Of a stretch of 29,034 bases of DNA, positions 1-6,252 are shown piece by piece. The stretch covers positions 1-29,034 of the forward strand of contig CAZGMC010000055.1 in NCBI GenBank assembly GCA_964526565.1. Direction: 5' to 3'. The DNA comes from CAZGMC01 sp964526565 (GTDB taxonomy: Bacteria > Pseudomonadota > Alphaproteobacteria > DSM-16000 > Inquilinaceae). The notes under the pieces were generated by a model that saw only the letters and a list, made by a program, of their open reading frames with translations, did not search any database and was not told the origin of the DNA. The translations under genes and the position numbers were made by a program. Each line of letters starts with the position of its first letter. Position 1 is the first letter of the stretch.

Positions 1-375
1 GTCAACCATACGCTGAGCGAGCGGGAGGTCGAGGACCTCCCGAACGGCGTGCGCACGCGCACCTGGAGTGCCGATCCCGAGGTCGCGCGGCTGATCCGGG
101 AGCACGTAAGCGCCATGGAGGCACGGCTGGCGGACGGCCGTCCGATCCGGCTGATGGACCCGCTGTTCTACGAGCTGTTCCGGCACCATGCGGCGATCGA
201 CATGGCGGCCACGGACATCGAAGGCGGCGTCGAAGTCGTCGAGACGTCGGAGGATCCACAGGTCGTGCTGCTGATCCGCCAGCATGCCCGCCGGGCGGTC
301 TCGGAGTTCGTCGAATACGGCCCGGCCCGCATGATGGAATGGACGGCGCTGCCGGAAGGTTACTCGGCAGACTAG
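1..375 (+). CDS. Conserved hypothetical protein, 3' part of gene
   Basis: The reading frame is open from the first base, so the start lies outside the window. A GTG at 49 is internal to a protein that already reads well upstream of it (VNHTLSEREVEDLPNGVRTR). The visible 124 residues are soluble and mixed alpha/beta in character, with no membrane segment. Two half-similar segments stand out: an early 'DPEVARLIREHVSAMEARL' and a later 'DPQVVLLIRQHARRAV'. This suggests an internal duplication of a DPxVxxLIxxH unit. I recall similar small conserved proteins with paired DPEV...IQEH / DP.VV.LI..HA motifs, but no function is known to me and none is claimed. A perfect 7-bp-arm palindrome at 546-560 lies downstream but has no T-run. 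Confidence 0.75.
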   Translation, partial: VNHTLSEREVEDLPNGVRTRTWSADPEVARLIREHVSAMEARLADGRPIRLMDPLFYELFRHHAAIDMAATDIEGGVEVVETSEDPQVVLLIRQHARRAVSEFVEYGPARMMEWTALPEGYSAD

Positions 376-663
376 CCGGTCCCGCTGCCCGCCAAGCCAC
401 CAAGCCGCCAGGACAGGCGGTGCATGGGGACTGTCACGTTGATCCGACCATGGCCATGCGTGCTGGAGCCCGGCCCATTTCCGTGACCTGCTGACGCCCA
501 GGCGCCCACAGAAACGCAGGCCTGCCCGGCCCGGTTATCTGTCACCTGGGGGTCCCCCAGTCTGAGCATCAGTACGGCGAAATGGCCGCGTTAATTCATC
601 CGAAATCTTCAAATTGCCTTATTCAGCCTTGAAATTGCGCGATTAATCGTTGAGCATGTCGGC
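376..663. other. Intergenic region upstream of the PBP gene
   Basis: No convincing gene is seen. It contains a perfect palindrome CTGGGGGTCCCCCAG (546-560), possibly a transcript-end hairpin though no T-tract follows. A relatively AT-rich block (about 580-650) directly before the PBP start is the likely promoter region, but no hexamer pair is good enough to call. Confidence 0.4.
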
Positions 664-2748
664 ATGTCCAGCCACAGCACAGCGCGGCCGGCGCGCCGCC
701 CGCCGCCCTTGCGGTCCGGCGGCGCGCCGGCCCAGGCCGCCGGTTCGGGTCGCGCCCGGCCGGCCGCGTCGCGGCGCCGCAAGGCAGCCGCAGGCAGTCG
801 CACCGCCGCCACCCGCCGGCCGCGCCGCCACGCCTGGCTGCGCTGGCTGGCGAAATGGACGTTCGTCGCGGCGATCTGGGGGCTGGTCGTGCTGGCCGGC
901 GTCCTGGCCTGGTTCGCCTACGACCTGCCGGACATCGACCTTAGCGAGGTGCCGGCGCGCCGCGCCGCGGTCACCGTGGTGGCGGCCGACGGCGCGCCGC
1001 TGGCCCGCTATGGCGACCTGGCCGGCGACACGATCGTCGTGGACGCGCTGCCGCCCCACGTGGTCCATGCCGTCATGGCCATCGAGGACCGGCGGTTCTA
1101 CAGCCATATCGGCATTGATCCGATCGGCATTGCGCGGGCCTTCGTCGCCAATCTGCGGGCCGGGCGCACGGTCCAGGGCGGCTCGACCATCACCCAGCAG
1201 CTTGCCAAGAACCTGTTCCTGACCCCTGAGCGCACCCTGCGCCGCAAGGTCCAGGAGCTGCTGCTGGCGCTGTGGCTGGAGGCCAACTACACCAAGGACG
1301 AGATCCTGTCGGCCTACCTGAACCGGGTCTACCTGGGCGCCGGCACCTACGGCGTCGATGCCGCGGCGCGGACCTATTTCGGCGTGCCGGCGCATTCAGT
1401 GACCCTGCGCCAGGCGGCGATCCTGGCCGGGCTGCTGCAGGCGCCGTCGCGCTATTCGCCGGCGCGGGCGCCGGAACTGGCCGAGGCGCGCGCCGACACG
1501 GTGCTGGCGGCCATGGTCGATGCCGGGTACATCACCGAGCGCGAGGCGGACGCCGCCGACATCGTGCCGCCGCTGCCGCGCCGCCGCCCCGGCACCGGCA
1601 ACGACGGCCGCTATTTCGCCGACTGGGTCGCCGACCAGGTGCCCGACTTCGTCGGCTCCGAGGCGGTCGACCTGGAAGTCGCGACCACGCTCGACCCGGA
1701 GCTGCAGCGCCGCGTCGAGGCGATCGTCGCCGACCACCTGGCCGCCGCCGCGGACGACCATGTCGAACAGGCGGCAGTGGTGGTGATGCGCCCCGACGGC
1801 GCCGTCGTCGCCATGGTCGGCGGCCGCTCCTATGCTGCAAGCCAGTTCAACCGCGCCACCCAGGCGCGCCGCCAGCCGGGCTCGGCGTTCAAGCCGATCG
1901 TCTTCCTGGCGGCGCTGGAGCGGGGCCTGCAGCCGCACAGCCCGGTACTGGACGCGCCGATCGACGTCGGCGGCTGGTCGCCCGACAACTTCAGCAGCCG
2001 TTATGCCGGCGAGATCACGGCGACCGAGGCACTGGCGCGGTCCGCCAACAGCGCCGCGGTCCGCGTGCTCGAGCGCGCCGGGATCGACCACACCATCGCC
2101 CTGGCCCGGCGGCTGGGCCTGACCGGTGACCTGCGCCGCGACCTGTCGCTGGCGCTGGGGACCAGCGAGGTCACCCTGCTGGAGCTGACCGGCGCCTATG
2201 CCGCCTTCCTCAACAACGGCCGTGCGGTGTGGCCGTGGGCGGTCAGCCGCATCGAGGAGAGCGACGGCACCGTCGTCTACCGCCGCAGTGGCAGCGGCGC
2301 CGGCGAGGCGACCCGCCCGCGCCACGCCTGGGAACTGACCCACATGATGGAGGCGGTGATCCGCGACGGCACCGGCCGCGCCGCCGTCCTGGACCGGCCG
2401 GCCGCCGGCAAGACCGGCACCAGCCAGGACCACCGCGACGCCTGGTTCATTGGCTTCACCGCGGACTATGTGGCCGGCGTGTGGGTCGGCAACGACGACT
2501 CCTCACCCATGCGCGGGGTCACCGGCGGCGGTCTGCCGGCCCGCATCTGGCACGACGTGATGGTCGCCGCCCACCGCGGCCGCCCGGCCCGGCCCCTGCC
2601 CGGCCCCGTCACCCTGGACCTGACACCGCCGATGCCGCCGGCGGCGGCGCCCGCGCCGCCGCGCCCGGCCCAGGTCGCCCGCGATGCGCCGCTGGACGAC
2701 CGGGCCCTGGAAGACCTGCTGGAGCGCGTGCACCGCAACGACCGGTGA
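664..2748 (+). CDS. Class A penicillin-binding protein (PBP1A-type glycosyltransferase/transpeptidase)
   Basis: Bifunctional peptidoglycan synthase of 694 residues. It polymerises glycan strands from lipid II and cross-links the stem peptides in the periplasm. An Arg/Ala/Pro-rich cytoplasmic tail (1-57) precedes one membrane anchor (about 60-88). The GT51 glycosyltransferase domain follows with the catalytic Glu in EDRRF (E141), then GGSTITQQLAKN and the LNRVYLGAGTYGVD helix. The transpeptidase domain carries all three penicillin-binding motifs: SAFK (S407-K410), SAN (S460-N462) and KTG (583-585). It is shorter than the roughly 800-residue MrcA proteins and shows no OB insert, so it belongs to the compact PBP1A-like group. 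ATG 664 has only a weak ribosome-binding site, but the next in-frame Met lies too far in. Beta-lactams would be expected to bind it. Confidence 0.95.
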   Translation: MSSHSTARPARRPPPLRSGGAPAQAAGSGRARPAASRRRKAAAGSRTAATRRPRRHAWLRWLAKWTFVAAIWGLVVLAGVLAWFAYDLPDIDLSEVPARRAAVTVVAADGAPLARYGDLAGDTIVVDALPPHVVHAVMAIEDRRFYSHIGIDPIGIARAFVANLRAGRTVQGGSTITQQLAKNLFLTPERTLRRKVQELLLALWLEANYTKDEILSAYLNRVYLGAGTYGVDAAARTYFGVPAHSVTLRQAAILAGLLQAPSRYSPARAPELAEARADTVLAAMVDAGYITEREADAADIVPPLPRRRPGTGNDGRYFADWVADQVPDFVGSEAVDLEVATTLDPELQRRVEAIVADHLAAAADDHVEQAAVVVMRPDGAVVAMVGGRSYAASQFNRATQARRQPGSAFKPIVFLAALERGLQPHSPVLDAPIDVGGWSPDNFSSRYAGEITATEALARSANSAAVRVLERAGIDHTIALARRLGLTGDLRRDLSLALGTSEVTLLELTGAYAAFLNNGRAVWPWAVSRIEESDGTVVYRRSGSGAGEATRPRHAWELTHMMEAVIRDGTGRAAVLDRPAAGKTGTSQDHRDAWFIGFTADYVAGVWVGNDDSSPMRGVTGGGLPARIWHDVMVAAHRGRPARPLPGPVTLDLTPPMPPAAAPAPPRPAQVARDAPLDDRALEDLLERVHRNDR

Positions 2749-2835
2749 CGCCGGCGGCGCGGGCCGCCATGGACGCCGGAACCGGCGGGTGCCTGCGTGC
2801 GTTTCCGTTGATGTGCAATTCACTGGGGTTGTGCC

Positions 2836-3489
2836 ATGAACACGTCGGCGAAACGCGATACCGTGGCCGCACTGCTGGACCGCCACGGGCGGACCTATTC
2901 TGAAGAGCTCGGCATCGACCTGACGCAGAACACGCCGTCGCCGCTGTTCCGCTGGCTGTGCGCGTCGATCCTGTTCAGCGCGCGGATCGGTTCGCACATC
3001 GCCATGACGGCGGCCCGCGCCCTGGCCGACCACGGCTGGACCACCGCCCAGGCCATGGCCGGCACCACCTGGGAAGAGCGGGTGCACGTGCTGAACCGGT
3101 CCGGCTATGCCCGCTATGACGAGAGCACCTCGCGCATGCTGGGCGACACGGTCGACCTGCTGCTGCGCCGCTACGACGGCGACCTGCGGACCCTTCGCGA
3201 CCAGGCCGGCCACGACCCGGACGAGGAGCGCAAGCGGCTGAAAGAGTGCAAGGGCCTGGGCAATGTCGGCGTCGACATCTTCTTCCGCGAGGTCCAGGCG
3301 GTCTGGGACGAGCTGTATCCCTTCGCCGACAGGAAGGCGCTGAAGGCCGCCGCCCGCCTGGACCTGGGCGGGTCCGCCGAAGACCTGGCGCCCCTGGTCG
3401 ACCGGACCGGCTTCCCCCGCCTGATCGCCGCCCTGGTGCGAACGGACCTGGAGAAGGATTATGAGGCGGTTCGGGGGAATACGGATTGA
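2836..3489 (+). CDS. HhH-GPD / endonuclease III-fold protein
   Basis: A 217-residue protein resembling the helix-hairpin-helix DNA glycosylases. Features include a helical 'LFRWLCASILFSARI' segment (37-51), typical of the Nth/AlkA fold core. The hairpin is LKECKGLGNVG (about 135-145), and a candidate catalytic Asp (D165, in FADRK) follows at the expected distance. The Lys that makes Nth a bifunctional lyase sits just after the hairpin glycines in Nth; here that place is V144. There is no C-terminal four-Cys iron-sulfur loop. If it is an enzyme, it should be a monofunctional glycosylase; it could also be a non-catalytic DNA-binding relative. It sits 87 bp after the PBP gene and just upstream of higBA. 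Substrate unknown. Confidence 0.75.
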   Translation: MNTSAKRDTVAALLDRHGRTYSEELGIDLTQNTPSPLFRWLCASILFSARIGSHIAMTAARALADHGWTTAQAMAGTTWEERVHVLNRSGYARYDESTSRMLGDTVDLLLRRYDGDLRTLRDQAGHDPDEERKRLKECKGLGNVGVDIFFREVQAVWDELYPFADRKALKAAARLDLGGSAEDLAPLVDRTGFPRLIAALVRTDLEKDYEAVRGNTD

Positions 3490-3550
3490 TGGAGTCACCC
3501 CACGCACAGCGTGCGGTGCACCGACACAGCGGGTCAATGTAACGCAATGC

Positions 3551-3579
3551 TTTACATATTGTCCAGATGATGTTACAGA
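3551..3579 (+). promoter_or_regulatory. Candidate higBA promoter with inverted repeat
   Basis: TTTACA (3551-3556), a 17-bp spacer and TACAGA (3574-3579) lie directly before the higB start in an AT-rich island. A TGTAAC / GTTACA inverted repeat (3538-3543 and 3572-3577) brackets the -35 and overlaps the -10. This is where a HigA-type antitoxin would be expected to bind for autorepression. The element is a pattern match only. The transcription start would be very close to the ATG at 3587. Confidence 0.45.
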
Positions 3580-3586
3580 TCCGGTG

Positions 3587-3862
3587 ATGATCAGGAGCTT
3601 TCGGCACAAGGGACTGAGGGACCTGTTCCTGACGGGTAAAGGTGCGAAAGTGCCGCCTGCCCTGCACAGCCGATGCGTCGTGCGGCTGGACGCGCTGGAT
3701 CGGGCGACAGTGCCGGAAGACATGAACCTGCCGGGTTTCAATTTTCATGCACTGCGAGGCTTGCCGAAACGGTACAGCATCCACGTGAACGGCCCCTGGT
3801 GCATCACGTTCGCGTTCGACGACGGTGACGCCTTCGGGGTCGATCTCGAGCAATACCACTGA
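3587..3862 (+). CDS. higB: HigB toxin (RelE/ParE superfamily, plasmid maintenance killer type)
   Basis: Type II toxin of 91 residues, expected to be a ribosome-dependent mRNA interferase. It matches the HigB pattern end to end: MIRSFRHKGLRDLF at the start, a central 'LDALDRATVPEDMNLPGFNFHAL' block, and the terminal ITFAFDDGDAFGVDLEQYH strand region. The frame is open upstream to 3461, but homology begins exactly at ATG 3587; a GTG at 3584 is an alternative. The stop codon overlaps the ribosome-binding site of the downstream antitoxin gene, so translation of the pair is probably coupled. Toxin-before-antitoxin order is usual for higBA. Confidence 0.93.
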   Translation: MIRSFRHKGLRDLFLTGKGAKVPPALHSRCVVRLDALDRATVPEDMNLPGFNFHALRGLPKRYSIHVNGPWCITFAFDDGDAFGVDLEQYH

Positions 3863-3873
3863 GGAGTTTGCGG

Positions 3874-4197
3874 ATGGACCAGGAGTACCAGGTGACCGAG
3901 CGGCCGGCGCGCTGTCCGACGCATCCTGGCGTGATCCTGCGCGACGACGTGCTGCCGGCGCTGCGCCTGTCGGTCAGCGCGGCGGCGCGGCAGCTTGGGG
4001 TCACGCGGCAGACGCTGCACCGGATCATGGCTGGCACGGCGCCGGTCACGCCGGAAATGGCGGTCCGGCTCGGCCGGTTCTGCGGCAACGGGCCAGAGTT
4101 GTGGCTCGGCATGCAGCAGGCGCACGACCTGTGGCTCGCCCGAGAGCGCCTCAAGGACGTGCTGGACTCGATCCCCGAATACCGCCCCGCCGCCTGA
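3874..4197 (+). CDS. higA: HigA antitoxin (HTH, XRE family)
   Basis: Antitoxin of 107 residues that neutralises HigB and represses the operon. The HigA signature is clear: HPGVILRDDVLPAL (about 16-29), the helix-turn-helix SAAARQLGVTRQTLHRIMAG (about 34-53), and the closing segment PEMAVRLGRFCGNGPELWLGMQQAHDLW. ATG 3874 is chosen because GAGGAG (3861-3866) sits 7 bases upstream, overlapping the higB TGA. A TTG at 3868 is in frame but too close to that site. The pair looks intact. It lies between housekeeping genes, with no transposase or phage gene nearby. Confidence 0.93.
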   Translation: MDQEYQVTERPARCPTHPGVILRDDVLPALRLSVSAAARQLGVTRQTLHRIMAGTAPVTPEMAVRLGRFCGNGPELWLGMQQAHDLWLARERLKDVLDSIPEYRPAA

Positions 4198-4241
4198 CGC
4201 GCCCCATCCGCTCCCTGGTGCAACCGGGCGCTGCTGCGCCC

Positions 4242-5720
4242 TCACGGACGGAGGGCACCGGTGGCCAGACCGAGCGCGGAGCCGACCGCCAGCACCACCG
4301 CCCCCGCAAAGACGACGGCCTCACGCGTGCCGAACGGCCGTTCCCCGCGCTCGCGGCGGGCCAGGACGAACAGCACCGTGCCCGGGGCGAAGATCAGCGT
4401 GGAGGCCAGCAGCAGGTTCGGCCCCGCCGCCCACAGCACGAACACGGCATAGAGCGTGGCCAGCATGGCGCGCCGGCGCTCGCCGCGGCTGCCCTCTCCG
4501 GCCGCGGCCAGCTTCCAGGCGAACGTCGCGACCAGCAGGTACGGCACCAGGATCATGGCGCTGGTCAGCTTGAAGGCGATGGAATAGGCCTCCTCGGCGA
4601 ACAGCGTCAGGATCAGGAAGGCCTGGACCATTCCGCTGGACAGCCACAGCGCCGCCGCCGGCACCCGCCGCGCGCTCTCCCGGGCGAACACCCGCGGCAC
4701 CGTCCCGGCCCTGGCCGCCGACCACAGCACCTCGGCCGACAGCAGCGAGCGCGACAGGAACGCCCCGGCCAGCGATACGACCAGGCCGATGCTGACCAGC
4801 CACGCCCCCCAGCGCCCGACCACGGCCTCCAGCACCCCCGCCAGCGACGGGTTGCGCAGGGCCGCCAGCTCCGGCCGCGGCACGATGCCGTAGGGCAGCA
4901 GGGTGATGAGAAAGAACAGCACCGCCACGCCGGCCAGGCCCAGCAGCGTCGCCCGGCCCACGTCGTCGCGGTTGCGGGCATGGCGCGAGTAGACGCTGGC
5001 CCCCTCGATGCCCAGGAACACGTACACCGCGATCAGCATGCCGCTGCGCACCTGGCCGGGGATCGCCTCCCAGCCGTACGTGCCGCCGCCCCACAGTCCG
5101 GCGACGAACACCTCGATGCGGAACCCGACGACCAGGATGACCACCGCGGCGACCACGGTGCTCACCTTGGCGGCCGTGACGATGCCGTTGACGACTGCGG
5201 CCTTCTTGACGCCGCGCAGGATCAGCCAGTGGATGCCCCACAGCAGCACCGAGGCGGCCAGCACCGCCTGCGGCGTGTTGCCGTGTCCGAACGCCGGCAC
5301 GATGCCGCCGAGCGTCGCCTTGATCAGCACGAAATAGGTGACGTTGAGCAGGCACGCCCCGGCCCAGTAGCCCAGCGCCGAGAGGAAACCGGCATAGGGC
5401 CCGAACCCGGCCTGGGCATAGGCGAAGATGCCGGCATCCAGGTCGGGCCGGCGCCGCGCCAGCGTCTGGAAGACGAAGGCCAGCAACAGCGTGCCGGCCC
5501 CGGCGATCACCCAGACGATCAGCAGCCCCAGCGGGCCGGTCGCCTGCGCGAACGACCGCGGCAGCGTGAAGATCCCCGACGCCAGCATCGACCCCACCAC
5601 CACGGCGGTGAGCAACGGCAGCGACAGTGGTTTGCCGGGCGGCATGGGCATGCGGGTCGGCTCCGCTGGTCGTGCCCGAGACGAAGAGGTCCGTTCACCT
5701 GCATCTCTATTACCGGTCAT
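4242..5720 (-). CDS. Basic amino acid/polyamine antiporter (APC superfamily)
   Basis: Inner-membrane transporter of up to 492 residues with about 12 hydrophobic segments. The N-terminal signature GSMLASGIFTLPRSFA, followed by LAFVFQTLARRRPDLDAGIF and YAQAGFGPYAGFLSALGYW, is that of the ArcD/LysI/AdiC-like basic amino acid antiporters. A likely job is arginine-ornithine or lysine exchange, but the substrate cannot be read from the sequence. ATG 5720 lacks a clear ribosome-binding site. The Met at 5651 has a GCGGAG-like site about 10 bases upstream and removes a charged 23-residue leader, so the true protein may begin there. It is convergent with higA, with only 44 bp between the genes. Confidence 0.88.
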   Translation of the reverse strand: MTGNRDAGERTSSSRARPAEPTRMPMPPGKPLSLPLLTAVVVGSMLASGIFTLPRSFAQATGPLGLLIVWVIAGAGTLLLAFVFQTLARRRPDLDAGIFAYAQAGFGPYAGFLSALGYWAGACLLNVTYFVLIKATLGGIVPAFGHGNTPQAVLAASVLLWGIHWLILRGVKKAAVVNGIVTAAKVSTVVAAVVILVVGFRIEVFVAGLWGGGTYGWEAIPGQVRSGMLIAVYVFLGIEGASVYSRHARNRDDVGRATLLGLAGVAVLFFLITLLPYGIVPRPELAALRNPSLAGVLEAVVGRWGAWLVSIGLVVSLAGAFLSRSLLSAEVLWSAARAGTVPRVFARESARRVPAAALWLSSGMVQAFLILTLFAEEAYSIAFKLTSAMILVPYLLVATFAWKLAAAGEGSRGERRRAMLATLYAVFVLWAAGPNLLLASTLIFAPGTVLFVLARRERGERPFGTREAVVFAGAVVLAVGSALGLATGALRP

Positions 5721-5845
5721 GATGCGGTGTCCATAAAGAAGAAGTCTTCGCAGTCATGTGCCTTTTGCTCGCAATGTCGGCTTGATTGATGCATGAAGGT
5801 TGCCAGCACCCCGTCAACACTGTCCTTGTGACCTCAGCCTGGTGC

Positions 5846-5874
5846 TTGCACGCGTCGGCCGCGCTTGCTAGGAT
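5846..5874 (+). promoter_or_regulatory. Sigma70-like promoter upstream of repeat region
   Basis: TTGCAC (5846-5851), a 17-bp spacer and TAGGAT (5869-5874) form a good hexamer pair. Just after it is a short inverted repeat, GCAGCC (5876-5881) / GGCTGC (5894-5899). It would transcribe the GCGAG array and the small ORF at 5969, and could read on into the carboxyltransferase gene. Confidence 0.5.
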
Positions 5875-5897
5875 TGCAGCCCTAGAGCCTTTTGGCT

Positions 5898-5927
5898 GCG
5901 AGGCGAGGCGAGGCGAGGCGAGGCAAG
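5898..5927 (+). repeat. GCGAG pentanucleotide array
   Basis: Five perfect GCGAG units (5898-5922) are followed by one degenerate unit, GCAAG. Such arrays can change length by slippage. This one lies downstream of the 5846-5874 promoter and outside any confident gene. Confidence 0.9.
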
Positions 5928-5954
5928 CCATGCACGGGGGCGGCGGGCAGGGGC

Positions 5955-5980
5955 GATGAGCACAGACGATGAGCACAGAC
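5955..5980 (+). repeat. 13-bp tandem duplication
   Basis: GATGAGCACAGAC occurs twice, back to back (5955-5967 and 5968-5980). Each copy supplies an ATG reading Met-Ser-Thr-Asp-Asp, but 13 bp is not a multiple of three, so the two starts open different frames. Confidence 0.95.
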
Positions 5981-6155
5981 GACGGCGGCCGGGACGGACC
6001 GGCCGGTCCGGTTCCCGGCAACGCCGCCACCACCGTCGCACGTGTTGCACAAGGCGAAAAGTCGTGCAAATTCCACAGCTTGGCACACAACAGGCCGGTT
6101 GCACCGGCGTTGCAGTGCGACTGCGGTGTTGCGGGAACCATCCCGTCCCGCCGGG

Positions 6156-6184
6156 TTGACCGGCCGAACCCCCGACGCTAAAAT
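6156..6184 (+). promoter_or_regulatory. Strong sigma70-like promoter of the carboxyltransferase gene
   Basis: TTGACC (6156-6161), exactly 17 bp, and TAAAAT (6179-6184) match the consensus hexamers closely. Initiation near 6191 would give a leader of about 60 bases ahead of the start codon at 6253 or 6259. Confidence 0.7.
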
Positions 6185-6252
6185 GCTCAGGGAGGTCGTC
6201 CAGAATTTGTCAGGGCGATAGGGCGCATGAACGCCCAGATGCCGGAAAGGAT

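Larger units (their letters stand above)
5721..6252. other. Long intergenic region with promoters and short tandem repeats
   Basis: This 532-bp gap separates the divergent permease and carboxyltransferase genes. It holds two sigma70-like promoters reading rightward, a GCGAG pentamer array, a duplicated 13-mer, a perfect 14-bp GC palindrome (GGACCGGCCGGTCC, about 5996-6009), and a TTGCAC / GTGCAA inverted repeat (6045-6050, 6064-6069). A 70-codon ORF (5969-6181) lies between the promoters but has weak coding character. No tRNA or known riboswitch is recognised. Confidence 0.6.

Noticed and set aside
643..2433. Long minus-strand frames opposite the PBP gene (643-1395, 1396-2433)
   Set aside because: They are high-GC shadow frames: low-complexity Arg/Gly/Ala proteins without domains, opposite a gene with full catalytic motifs.
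3825..5789. A 654-codon plus-strand frame opposite the permease and overlapping higA
   Set aside because: It overlaps higA in another frame and the permease antisense; the composition is Gln/Arg/Gly-rich noise.
5898..5980. Repeats upstream of the carboxyltransferase considered as a replication origin or iteron set
   Set aside because: The repeats are very short and GC-rich, with no DnaA-box cluster and no rep gene nearby.
5956..6159. ORF starting at the first MSTDD copy
   Set aside because: It is very Arg-rich with poor third-position GC; the frame from the second copy is the better, though still weak, candidate.
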